Shown piece by piece: positions 1 to 6,992 of a DNA stretch of 15,328 bases. The position numbers were made by a program, and so were the translations under genes. Where the stretch lies: NCBI GenBank assembly GCA_947258465.1, contig CAMYIQ010000170.1:1-15328 (forward strand), read 5' to 3'. This stretch comes from an uncultured Erythrobacter sp. Its GTDB lineage: Bacteria > Pseudomonadota > Alphaproteobacteria > Sphingomonadales > Sphingomonadaceae. Under the pieces are notes generated by a model. It saw only the letters and a list, made by a program, of their open reading frames with translations. It had not been told where the DNA came from and ran no database searches. The first letter of the stretch is position 1. Each line of letters begins with the position of its first letter.

Positions 1-1052
1 CCCTTGATCGCGCCGCCCGTATCCTGCGCGATCCACAGGCCATCGGCGACATCGGTTTCCATATCGAGGAATACCGGAGCTCCATAGGGCACGAATTTCG
101 GATCGACCGCGACCGAGGCTTCGCGGCGGACCGGCACGCCCAGCGAACCCAGCGGGCCATCGGAATTCAGCTCGCGAAAGAACACCCAGCTCTTATTGAG
201 GCGCATGATCTCGCGGCCTCGGGCGGGATGGTCACGAATATAGGCTATGATGCCCTGCATCGAGGTCTCATAAGGTGTGCCCTCGCCGATCAGCCCCCGT
301 TCGCGCATGACGCGGCCGATACCGACATAATCGCGCCCGTTCTGACCCGCATAACCGATTCGCATCAACGAACCGTCTGGCAGGCGCAGCAGGCCCGAGC
401 CCTGAATCTGGAGGAAGAAGAACTCTACCGGATCGGCCGCCCAGGCTATCTCCAGCCCGCGATTTTCCAGCGCGCCGAGTTCGATTTCCGTACGGTCGTA
501 AAAGGGTACGAAGGTTGCGCCGGCATTGTACCGCCCGAGGAGAGGCCGCCCTTCGCGCTCTTTTTCCGGCACGTCATCGGGCCAGGCGCGCACGAGTTCC
601 GGCGGCACGGCGTAAATGGGCACGTCATAGCCCGGCGCGCGCGCGCGGCTGCCACGAATTTCGGGTTCGAAATAGCCGGTGGCGAAAGCCGCACCGTCGC
701 CCACACGCGCGGTTTCGAAATGGCGAGTGAAGAAGCGCCGCGCATCGGATACCGGCCAGGTCGCCGCAGCTTCGCAGGCGGGGCGCCAGTCCTCGGCGAA
801 GGTCAGCCCGCTCGCATCCTCGCGCGTGAGGATCGAGGGGCAGGATTCGATGAAGGATACCAGCGCCGTGCCTGCATCGTCGGGTGCCAACCCCAGCGAT
901 GCGACATCCGTTCCGCGCTCGATCGGCGCAAAGGCGGCACTGGAGACGGTTCCCGGCGGCAGCGCGGCGCTCTGGACCGGCTTGGTATCGGGCACCATCC
1001 TGACGCAGGCAGCCAGTGCCAGCGTCATCGCGATCACCATCGATTTGTGCAT
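1..1052 (-). CDS. mltA: Membrane-bound lytic murein transglycosylase A, lipoprotein (3' end outside window)
   Basis: MltA cleaves the MurNAc-GlcNAc bond of peptidoglycan and forms 1,6-anhydro-muropeptides. It usually acts as an outer-membrane lipoprotein facing the periplasm. About 350 codons are visible before the left edge. The N-terminus has a short hydrophobic signal with the lipobox LAAC, Cys at residue 16. Family signatures follow: GYFEPEIRGSR, the segment ADPVEFFFLQIQGSGLL typical of the MltA barrel, NKSWVFFRE, and near the edge the start of the C-terminal 3D domain, QDTGGAIK, with one of its conserved aspartates. The ATG at 1052 has a strong purine-rich site (GGGGAGGG) just upstream. 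It lies 26 bases after the Tim44-like gene on the same strand, so the two are probably co-transcribed. Only the last residues of the 3D domain are missing. Identity is secure. Confidence 0.95.
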   Translation of the reverse strand, partial: MHKSMVIAMTLALAACVRMVPDTKPVQSAALPPGTVSSAAFAPIERGTDVASLGLAPDDAGTALVSFIESCPSILTREDASGLTFAEDWRPACEAAATWPVSDARRFFTRHFETARVGDGAAFATGYFEPEIRGSRARAPGYDVPIYAVPPELVRAWPDDVPEKEREGRPLLGRYNAGATFVPFYDRTEIELGALENRGLEIAWAADPVEFFFLQIQGSGLLRLPDGSLMRIGYAGQNGRDYVGIGRVMRERGLIGEGTPYETSMQGIIAYIRDHPARGREIMRLNKSWVFFRELNSDGPLGSLGVPVRREASVAVDPKFVPYGAPVFLDMETDVADGLWIAQDTGGAIK

Positions 1053-1078
1053 GAACCCTCCCCGTTGCGCGCGGGGCG

Positions 1079-1732
1079 TCAGCCCTCGTCCGTCTCGTCG
1101 AGCACCCAGTTGGGATCGGACGAACCGATATTGCGGCGGAACGTCCACACATCGCGACTCTCGATCGCATCGTCGAGCGATCCGGCGATCACATTCCCAT
1201 CGGCATCGCGCGTCACGGCAGCGATATCGGCGACGAACAGCACCGCGATGCGGGCAGTCCGCCCGTCGAGTTCGGCCGAGTGAATGCTGGCGTCTTCGAT
1301 CCGGATCAGACGGTTGTCGAGCGTTTCGCCCGCTTCCTCGCGCGCGTCGATAGCGCCCGCGAAGCTGGCATAAACGTCATCGTCGGCAAGTTCGCGCAGA
1401 GTATCCTTGTCGCCGTTCCAGAAGGCTTCGAGGATCATGCCATAGGCACTCTTGGCCCCTTCCAGAAAGCCGAGCAGGTCGAAAGCCGGATCGGCCGAAG
1501 CGATCGCGCGGACGCCCGCCTCGTTGGCCGGTGCGCGGCTTTCGGCACCGTGCAAAACGACCGGTTGGCGCACCTGACGTGGCGGATTGTCCGCGATCGG
1601 CGGGGTTTCGCCGCGTTCGAACCGGTGCGGAATCACCTCTTCCTCATGCTCCGAACGGCGGCCAAGCACCGAATAGAGCCGCAGCCCGAGAAAGGCGGCG
1701 ATCATGGCGAGAATGACGATCTCGATGATCAC
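1079..1732 (-). CDS. Tim44/TimA-family putative membrane adaptor protein
   Basis: 217 residues. An N-terminal membrane helix (about 1-22, IIEIVILAMIAAFLGLRLY) is followed by a charged, proline-containing linker (about 25-80). The C-terminal Tim44-like domain (about 82-212) contains FLEGAKSAYGMILEAFWNGD and ends in a strand series with DVWTFRRN, matching the Tim44/calcium-import-like fold. The mitochondrial relative anchors Hsp70 at the inner-membrane translocase; the bacterial protein is thought to be a membrane-tethered adaptor, with no proven role. I chose the GTG at 1732 because it begins exactly at the membrane helix and has GCAGG 8 bases upstream. The frame stays open further upstream to an ATG near 1879, but that extension is arginine/glycine-rich and unlike the family. 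Its place between secB (divergent) and mltA (downstream) is a known alphaproteobacterial arrangement and supports the assignment. Confidence 0.88.
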   Translation of the reverse strand: MIIEIVILAMIAAFLGLRLYSVLGRRSEHEEEVIPHRFERGETPPIADNPPRQVRQPVVLHGAESRAPANEAGVRAIASADPAFDLLGFLEGAKSAYGMILEAFWNGDKDTLRELADDDVYASFAGAIDAREEAGETLDNRLIRIEDASIHSAELDGRTARIAVLFVADIAAVTRDADGNVIAGSLDDAIESRDVWTFRRNIGSSDPNWVLDETDEG

Positions 1733-1801
1733 GTAAGTAACCTGCTTCCCTACTTCTTTTCCGGGCGGCGATACGCCCCCCGCAGTCCAGCATCTTTCCT
1801 G

Positions 1802-1813
1802 CCCTAGATAGGG
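1802..1813. promoter_or_regulatory. Dyad CCCTA-GA-TAGGG between timA and secB
   Basis: Perfect 5-bp arms around a 2-base centre, with imperfect extension on both sides (TTCC left, GAA right). It sits in the 254-bp divergent region between the Tim44-like gene and secB. On the minus strand it overlaps a weak candidate promoter for the Tim44-like gene: TTGTCG, 16 bases, TATCTA. A second small dyad, GGGCG with CGCCC, lies at 1763-1778. The rest of the divergent region shows no open frame or other structure that I would defend. An operator role is inference only. Confidence 0.3.
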
Positions 1814-1986
1814 AAGAATTACAAACCGACAATGGTAGTGCGACGAACATCCCCCCGCGCCACGACCGCTTGCGGCCACGCATTGCTACGCGCCGCCGAC
1901 AATGCTAGGCGCGCGCCCCGACAGTCCCGTGCGCCCGCCAGCGGTTCGCGGGGACACACATTCGGATAATTGGAAAGCGATTGCTC

Positions 1987-2520
1987 ATGGCCGACGAAGG
2001 CGACGTTCTCACCGATCTCAACATGGATCCCGCAGCCGGCGCCAATGGCGCCGACAACCAGCCCAGCGCAGGCGTTATCTCGCAATATATCAAAGACCTG
2101 TCAGTCGAAAACCCGAACGCGCCCGCATGTTTCCAGTGGAACGAGCAACCGCAGCTCGACGTGCAGGTGAATATCGGCGCCGACAAGGTATCCGACGAAG
2201 TCCACGAAGTGACGCTGAAGATCACCGCCACGGCCAAAACCAGCCAGGGCAATCTCTACCTGATCGACCTCGATTATTGCGGGCTTATGGGCATGCGCAA
2301 CCTGCCCGACGAACATGCGCACGCCTTCCTATTCGCCGAAGCACCGCGTATCCTGTTCCCCTTTGCACGGCGCGTGATCGCCGATGCCAGCCGCGATGCG
2401 GGCTTCCCGCCGCTGATGCTCGACCCGATGGATTTCGGCGCACTTTACCAGCAGCAATTGGCCGCCCGTGCGCAGGAACAGCAGGCCCAGGGCGCAACGC
2501 CGCCCGCTGGCGACGCCTGA
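1987..2520 (+). CDS. secB: Protein-export chaperone SecB
   Basis: SecB is a cytosolic homotetrameric chaperone that keeps preproteins unfolded and hands them to SecA for Sec-dependent export. The product has 177 residues. The core (about 30-155) contains QYIKDLSVENPNAP, the strands of the SecB fold (LDVQVNIGADKV, EVHEVTLKITATAK) and the C-terminal signature RILFPFARRVIADASRDAGF followed by PPLMLDPMDFGALYQQ. The acidic N-terminal extension and the Gln/Ala-rich tail (about 155-177) are typical of alphaproteobacterial SecB. The ATG at 1987 is preferred over a TTG six bases upstream, because GGAAAG at 1972-1977 lies 9 bases before it. It is divergent from the Tim44-like gene and 29 bases upstream of murJ, so secB-murJ-trpS is probably one transcript. 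Confidence 0.96.
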   Translation: MADEGDVLTDLNMDPAAGANGADNQPSAGVISQYIKDLSVENPNAPACFQWNEQPQLDVQVNIGADKVSDEVHEVTLKITATAKTSQGNLYLIDLDYCGLMGMRNLPDEHAHAFLFAEAPRILFPFARRVIADASRDAGFPPLMLDPMDFGALYQQQLAARAQEQQAQGATPPAGDA

Positions 2521-2549
2521 GCGACTGACTTGCGACGAGGCTCTGACAG

Positions 2550-4121
2550 GTGAGCCTGCTCAAGAACGTCGGGACGATCGGCGGGCTGACCCTTGTCAGC
2601 CGCGTGGCCGGGATGGCGCGCGAGATGATCTTCTCGCGCGTCCTCGGTGCCAATGCGGTGACCGATGCCTGGTTTCAGGCCTTCATCATTCCCAATGTCT
2701 TCCGCCGCCTGTTTGCGGAAGGAGCGTTTTCCGCCGCCTTCGTCCCGATGTTTTCCAAGCGGCTGAGCGGCGAGGGCGGGATCGACGACGCACGCAGTTT
2801 CTCCGACGATGTGTTGAGCGTATTCCTGCCGGTGCTCATCGCGTTGTGCGCGGTGATGATGCTGGCCATGCCGGGCGTCATCTGGCTGCTGTCGGACAAG
2901 CCGGTCGATCCCGCGACATTCGATATAGCCGTCGCCTTCGCGCGGATCATGTTTCCCTATATCGTGCTGGTCAGCCTGGTGACGCTGTTCACCGGCATGC
3001 TCAATTCGGTCAGCCGCTTCGCCCCCGGGGCGAGCTTTCCGATCATCCTCAATCTGGTGCTGATCGCCGCGCTGCTTGCTGGCGACTATGCCATGGGCGC
3101 GTTCGGCTGGAGTGTCGAACAGGTCGCCTTCGGCGTGGCCTGGGCCGTCACCGGGGGCGGCGTGCTGCAACTGGCCTGGCTCTATTACTGGAGCCGGGTG
3201 GAAGGCTTTCGCCCCCGGCTGCTGTGGCCGCGTATCACGCCCGAGGTAAAGCGCCTGTCGATCATCGCCCTGCCCGCGGCGATCGGCGGCGGCGCCTATC
3301 AGATCAACACGCTGGTTCAGCTCTATTTCCTCAACCAGCTTGCCGAAGGCTCGGTGAGCTACATGAATTATGCCGATCGGCTGAACCAGTTGCCGCTCGG
3401 GATCATCGGTATTGCGTTGTCCACTGCGATCCTGCCGACGTTGTCGAAATTCGTCGGCAGCCAGAACAAACAAGGTGCCCACCGGATTCAGTCCGATGCG
3501 ATCGAGCTGTCGATGCTGCTGACGATCCCGGCAGCGGTCGCCCTGGCGATCTGCGCCACGCCGTTCGTGACGATGATTTTCCAAGGCGGGCGCTTCAGCG
3601 TAGAGGATGCGGCCATCGCGGGCGAGGTGCTTGCCGCGCTGGTTCTGGGCCTGCCGGCCTATGTGCTGGTCAAAGTCCTGGTGCCCAACTTCTACGCCCG
3701 GGCGGACACCAAAACGCCGGTGATCGCCGCCTTCATCTCGCTTGCGGTTTTCATCGGTTTCAACCTGGCCTTCCTTCAGCGCTTCGGCGTGATCGGCGTT
3801 GCCTATGCCAGCGTGATTGGCGCCTGGATCAATGTGAGCTTCCTTTATCTCGTACTGGCAAAGCGCGGCTGGTACGCGGTGCCGGGCGCCCTGCTGCTGC
3901 GGATTGCGCGGCAATTGGTGGCCGCCGCCGCGATGGGCCTTGCCTTGTTCTATGCGCGCGATTTGCTAACCGGCTGGTTCGCAGCGGGACTGTTCGCGCG
4001 CCTCGCCGCCCTTGCGGTGCTGGTCGCGTGTTCCGCCAGTGCCTATTTCGGCGTCGCCTTCGCGGTCGGCGCCATCGACCGGCAGCGCATCGCTGCCCTC
4101 ACCAAGAAGAGGAATCCCTGA
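2550..4121 (+). CDS. murJ: Lipid II flippase MurJ
   Basis: MurJ is an inner-membrane MOP-superfamily transporter that flips lipid II to the periplasmic face for peptidoglycan synthesis. The product has 523 residues, close to the usual 510, with hydrophobic segments throughout that fit about 14 helices. The N-terminus aligns without gaps to E. coli MurJ through the first 60 residues. Residues known to be essential there occupy the same positions here: Ser17, Arg18, Arg24, Asp39 and Arg52, the last within PNVFRRLFAEGAF. The start is GTG at 2550, with GAGG at 2537-2540 at good spacing. The stop at 4121 is 4 bases before trpS, which implies co-transcription. It is a single gene with no frame break. 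Confidence 0.96.
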   Translation: MSLLKNVGTIGGLTLVSRVAGMAREMIFSRVLGANAVTDAWFQAFIIPNVFRRLFAEGAFSAAFVPMFSKRLSGEGGIDDARSFSDDVLSVFLPVLIALCAVMMLAMPGVIWLLSDKPVDPATFDIAVAFARIMFPYIVLVSLVTLFTGMLNSVSRFAPGASFPIILNLVLIAALLAGDYAMGAFGWSVEQVAFGVAWAVTGGGVLQLAWLYYWSRVEGFRPRLLWPRITPEVKRLSIIALPAAIGGGAYQINTLVQLYFLNQLAEGSVSYMNYADRLNQLPLGIIGIALSTAILPTLSKFVGSQNKQGAHRIQSDAIELSMLLTIPAAVALAICATPFVTMIFQGGRFSVEDAAIAGEVLAALVLGLPAYVLVKVLVPNFYARADTKTPVIAAFISLAVFIGFNLAFLQRFGVIGVAYASVIGAWINVSFLYLVLAKRGWYAVPGALLLRIARQLVAAAAMGLALFYARDLLTGWFAAGLFARLAALAVLVACSASAYFGVAFAVGAIDRQRIAALTKKRNP

Positions 4122-4125
4122 CCCC

Positions 4126-5190
4126 ATGCGCCCTGCAATGAGAGTAGTTTCCGGCATCCAGCCTACCGGCAATCTCCACCTCGGCAATTACCTGGGGGCG
4201 ATCCGCAACTGGGTGCGCATGCAGGATGACATGGAAGAGGAAAACCGCGCGCGGGCAGCCGGGGGCAATGATGCGGACAGGAACCAATGCCTGTTCTTCC
4301 TGGCCGATCTCCATGCGATTTCCATGCCGCACGATCCGGCGGAGCTCAAACGGGCCACGCTGGAAATGGCCGCCGCGCTGGTCGCCTGCGGGATCGATCC
4401 GCAGCGTAGCGTGCTGTTCAACCAGGCGCAGGTTCCGGCCCATCCGGAATTGCAGTGGCTGCTAAACGGCACGGCCCGCATGGGCTGGCTGAACCGCATG
4501 ACCCAGTTCAAGGACAAGAGCGGCAAGAACCGTGAAGGCGCCAGCGCCGCTCTCTTCACATATCCGGTGCTGCAGGCGGCCGACGTATTGCTGTATCAAG
4601 CAACGCATGTCCCCGTGGGCGAGGATCAGAAACAGCATCTCGAGTTCGCCCGTGACGTTGCGCAAAAGTTCAACAACGACTTCGCTTCCGAGGATGCGCC
4701 GGTTTTCACCCTGCCCGATCCGATCAGCCCGCCAAAGGCGGCACGCATCATGAACCTGCGGGACGGGACCAAGAAGATGAGCAAGTCCGATCCTTCGGAC
4801 ATGAGCCGGATCGAGCTTTCCGATACGTCGGACGACGTGATGAAGAAGATCAAGAAGGCGAAGACCGATCCCGAGCCCCTGCCAAGCGAAGCGAAGGGTT
4901 TGGAAGATCGCCCCGAGGCGCTGAACCTCGTCACAATCTACGCCACGCTGACCGAAAGCAGCGTGGAGGACGTGCTGAAAGACTTCGGCGGCGAAGGGTT
5001 CGGCAAATTCAAACCGGCACTGGGCGAAGTGCTGGTGGAAACCCTGCGCCCGATTTCGGAACGCTTCACCGATTTGCTTTCCGATCGCGAAGCGCTGGAT
5101 GCGATTCTCGCTCGCGGCGCCAGCCAGGCGCGTGAGATCGGGCGGCCGACGCTGGAAGCGACCTACGCCGCGCTGGGCCTCATCCGTTAA
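4126..5190 (+). CDS. trpS: Tryptophanyl-tRNA synthetase (class I)
   Basis: Cytosolic enzyme that charges tRNA-Trp with tryptophan using ATP. The product has 354 residues. The HIGH-type motif is at about 11-22 (IQPTGNLHLGNY), the Trp-site helix region contains LFTYPVLQAADVLLYQ and VPVGEDQKQH, and the ATP loop KMSKS is at 217-221. Compared with compact bacterial TrpS there is an extra acidic/polar stretch at about 36-53 (MEEENRARAAGGNDADRN), between the first Rossmann strand region and CLFFLADLHA. It looks like a lineage-specific surface loop. ATG 4126 is chosen, with AGAGGA about 12 bases upstream; the in-frame ATG at 4138 is also possible and would begin directly at RVVSGIQPTG. The gene follows murJ by 4 bases. 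Confidence 0.96.
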   Translation: MRPAMRVVSGIQPTGNLHLGNYLGAIRNWVRMQDDMEEENRARAAGGNDADRNQCLFFLADLHAISMPHDPAELKRATLEMAAALVACGIDPQRSVLFNQAQVPAHPELQWLLNGTARMGWLNRMTQFKDKSGKNREGASAALFTYPVLQAADVLLYQATHVPVGEDQKQHLEFARDVAQKFNNDFASEDAPVFTLPDPISPPKAARIMNLRDGTKKMSKSDPSDMSRIELSDTSDDVMKKIKKAKTDPEPLPSEAKGLEDRPEALNLVTIYATLTESSVEDVLKDFGGEGFGKFKPALGEVLVETLRPISERFTDLLSDREALDAILARGASQAREIGRPTLEATYAALGLIR

Positions 5191-5212
5191 CCCCTGCGAA
5201 GGCACAACCGGG

Positions 5213-5251
5213 ATACGGGTCCTGTAATCCGGGTATTCAATCCGGGTTCAT
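5213..5251. repeat. Three degenerate 13-bp direct repeats (AATCCGGGT core)
   Basis: The gap after trpS holds three adjacent 13-base units starting at 5213 (ATACGGGT), 5226 (AATCCGGGT) and 5239 (AATCCGGGT). Units two and three share nine identical bases and unit one is degenerate. They lie about 115 bp before the lipoprotein start at 5365. A compact dyad, GCGCA-AA-TGCGC, follows at 5312-5323. The spacing would suit an array of protein sites, but no known operator is recognised and no T-tract terminator is present here. Confidence 0.35.
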
Positions 5252-5364
5252 GGGCGTTCGTCTATACACAGGCACAGTTACTGGCAGTGTGCCTTGGGGA
5301 AGCGGCGGGCTGCGCAAATGCGCGTTATCGTGGTAGAAACGCGCTTGTTCGAAGAGGACTGAAC

Positions 5365-6069
5365 ATGACCAATCGCAAAAAGGGTTGGGGGCGCACGTTC
5401 AAACTTGCCTCCGTGCCAATGATCCTGGCAGGCCTTGCCGCCTGCGCCACGCCGTTCAAAGCCGACGTTTCGCGCTATCAAACGCAATTGCCCGCCCCCC
5501 AGGGCGAAAGCTATTTCGTGGTGGCGGACGACCCGGCACTTGCCGGCGGGTTGGAATTCGCCCAATATGCCGATCTCGTCGAAGCGCAGATGGCGCGCCT
5601 GGGCTATGCGCAGGCCGTATCGGCCGACGATGCCTCGCTGCTGGTGCGCTTCGATTACGGGGTCGACAATGGTCGCGAGCGGGTCCGCACGACCGGCTTC
5701 CACGACCCGTTCTATTCGTCCTGGTATGGCTACCGCTCACCCTTCGGCTACCGCTCGCGGCCGGGATATTACCGCCCGCGCTATTACGGCAGTCGCTGGG
5801 GTTACGGCTTCTACGATCCGTGGTTCGGCGGCCCCGACGTGCGCAGCTATACCGTCTATACCAGCGGAATCGATATGAAGATCGACCGCGCGGCGACCGG
5901 CGAACGGTTGTTCGAAGGCAAGGCACAGGCGGTGTCCACGTCGAACCGTCTGCAATATCTGGTGCCCAATCTGGTCGAGGCGATGTTTACCGACTTCCCG
6001 GGCAATTCGGGTGAAACGCTGCGCATCTCGATCGCACCGGAAAAGACCACGGTGCGCCGAATCGACTAG
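5365..6069 (+). CDS. DUF4136-family lipoprotein
   Basis: 234 residues. The N-terminus is a lipoprotein signal: basic residues 4-13, a hydrophobic stretch, and the lipobox LAAC with Cys27. The mature part resembles DUF4136 proteins: a first strand region (YFVVADDPALAGGLEFAQY), then VEAQMARLGY, the strand SLLVRFDYGV, and a C-terminal part (GIDMKIDRAATGERLFEGKA, LVPNLVEAMFTDFPG) that carries the family pattern. Between these lies an aromatic/glycine/arginine-rich stretch at about 111-157, with repeated YGYR, FGYR and YYRPRYYG runs, probably a surface-exposed loop. The molecular function of the family is unknown. ATG 5365 has GAGGA 6 bases upstream. It is monocistronic as far as can be seen, since an intrinsic terminator follows 34 bases after the stop. 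Confidence 0.88.
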   Translation: MTNRKKGWGRTFKLASVPMILAGLAACATPFKADVSRYQTQLPAPQGESYFVVADDPALAGGLEFAQYADLVEAQMARLGYAQAVSADDASLLVRFDYGVDNGRERVRTTGFHDPFYSSWYGYRSPFGYRSRPGYYRPRYYGSRWGYGFYDPWFGGPDVRSYTVYTSGIDMKIDRAATGERLFEGKAQAVSTSNRLQYLVPNLVEAMFTDFPGNSGETLRISIAPEKTTVRRID

Positions 6070-6102
6070 CGGCGCATCCAGCAGCGACGCAATGACAGGA
6101 AG

Positions 6103-6133
6103 AGGGCGGCCGATGGATCGGGCCGCCCTTTTT
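6103..6133 (+). terminator. Rho-independent terminator after the DUF4136 gene
   Basis: A perfect 9-bp stem (AGGGCGGCC at 6103-6111 with GGCCGCCCT at 6121-6129) surrounds a 9-base loop and runs into five T at 6129-6133. Position and polarity fit termination of the lipoprotein transcript. Confidence 0.9.
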
Positions 6134-6240
6134 CGTTCGTTTGCATTCGCGTAATTCTGCCTGCGCCCCTGCCCGCTCGATGGGCGACCTGGGTATTTGC
6201 ACCCTTCCCCAGCTAAGATGCCAGCCGAAGGAGATGGGGA

Positions 6241-6534
6241 ATGATAAGACCGGACTTGCGGATGCCCAGCTCGGGATCGGTCCGTCGCATATATACCAGC
6301 CTGGCCCTGCTGGTGTTGATGATCCCGGCAATCGCCATGCAATTCACCAGCGAAGTGGCATGGGATCTGCGCGATTTCGCCGCGATGGCCGCACTGCTGG
6401 CCATGCTCGGGATCGGCCTGGAAGTGGTGTCGCGGCTGGCCCGGACACCCTCGGCATGGCTCATCGGCATGGCCGGGGCGATTGTTATGACGATACTCCT
6501 CTGGGTCGAACTGGCGACCGGGAAGATCGTCTAG
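6241..6534 (+). CDS. Small membrane protein, unknown function
   Basis: 97 residues. A basic N-terminus (about 1-17) precedes three hydrophobic segments at about 18-37 (IYTSLALLVLMIPAIAMQF), 45-64 and 72-92. I do not recognise a family. The coding call rests on an excellent Shine-Dalgarno (AAGGAG at 6227-6232, 8 bases before ATG), the coherent helix pattern, and a start just downstream of a terminator. Its TAG at 6532-6534 overlaps the dut stop on the other strand: both stop codons share the tetranucleotide CTAG at 6531-6534, so the two genes are interlocked tail to tail with no room for a terminator. Confidence 0.75.
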   Translation: MIRPDLRMPSSGSVRRIYTSLALLVLMIPAIAMQFTSEVAWDLRDFAAMAALLAMLGIGLEVVSRLARTPSAWLIGMAGAIVMTILLWVELATGKIV

Positions 6535-6992
6535 CCAAGCCTTGCGTGGCCGCCGGTCGAACCGAAACCCCCGGCGCCCCGCGCGGTGTCGTCGAGTTCG
6601 TCGACTTCCTCCCATGCGGCCCGGGTGACGGGGGCAAGCACCAGTTGGGCGATACGATCGCCGCGCCGAATCGCGAAATCGTCGGCCCCGTGATTGATCA
6701 TGATGACCTTCAATTCGCCGCGATAGTCGCTGTCGATCGTGCCGGGCGTGTTGGGCACGGTGATCCCGTGTTTCAGCGCCAGGCCCGAACGCGGACGGAC
6801 CTGAATTTCGTACCCGTCCGGGATCGCCAGCGCGAGGCCGGTCGCGACAGCGTGGCGCTGGCCAGGTTCCAGAACCAGATCCTCGGCTGCGAGCACGTCC
6901 ATCCCCGCCGCGCCGCTGGTGGCATAGGCGGGCAGATCGAGCCCGTGTCCGTGAGGCAGGCGTTTGAGCCGCACGCCGACGGGTTCAGTCAT
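6531..6992 (-). CDS. dut: Deoxyuridine 5'-triphosphate nucleotidohydrolase (dUTPase)
   Basis: Homotrimeric enzyme that hydrolyses dUTP to dUMP and pyrophosphate, supplying dTMP precursor and keeping uracil out of DNA. The product has 153 residues and all five family motifs in order: AGMDVLAA (29-36), RPRSGLA (66-72), PGTIDSDYRGELKV (83-96, with the catalytic Asp at 87), RGDRIAQLV (110-118) and the glycine-rich C-terminal arm GAGGFGSTG (139-147) that closes over the substrate. The ATG at 6992 lies inside the end of coaBC; the two frames overlap by 8 bases, which suggests translational coupling. The stop interlocks with that of the converging 97-residue gene. Confidence 0.97.
   Translation of the reverse strand: MTEPVGVRLKRLPHGHGLDLPAYATSGAAGMDVLAAEDLVLEPGQRHAVATGLALAIPDGYEIQVRPRSGLALKHGITVPNTPGTIDSDYRGELKVIMINHGADDFAIRRGDRIAQLVLAPVTRAAWEEVDELDDTARGAGGFGSTGGHARLG

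Noticed and set aside
1733..1879. N-terminal extension of the Tim44-like protein to an upstream ATG
   Set aside because: The extension is not hydrophobic in a signal-like way, has no ribosome site, and would bury the family's N-terminal membrane helix. GTG 1732 fits better.
2445..3914. Long minus-strand open frame (489 codons) opposite murJ
   Set aside because: Its product is rich in Arg, His, Gln and Asp with no hydrophobic or domain pattern, and it lies fully opposite a clear MurJ. It is a GC-rich antisense shadow.
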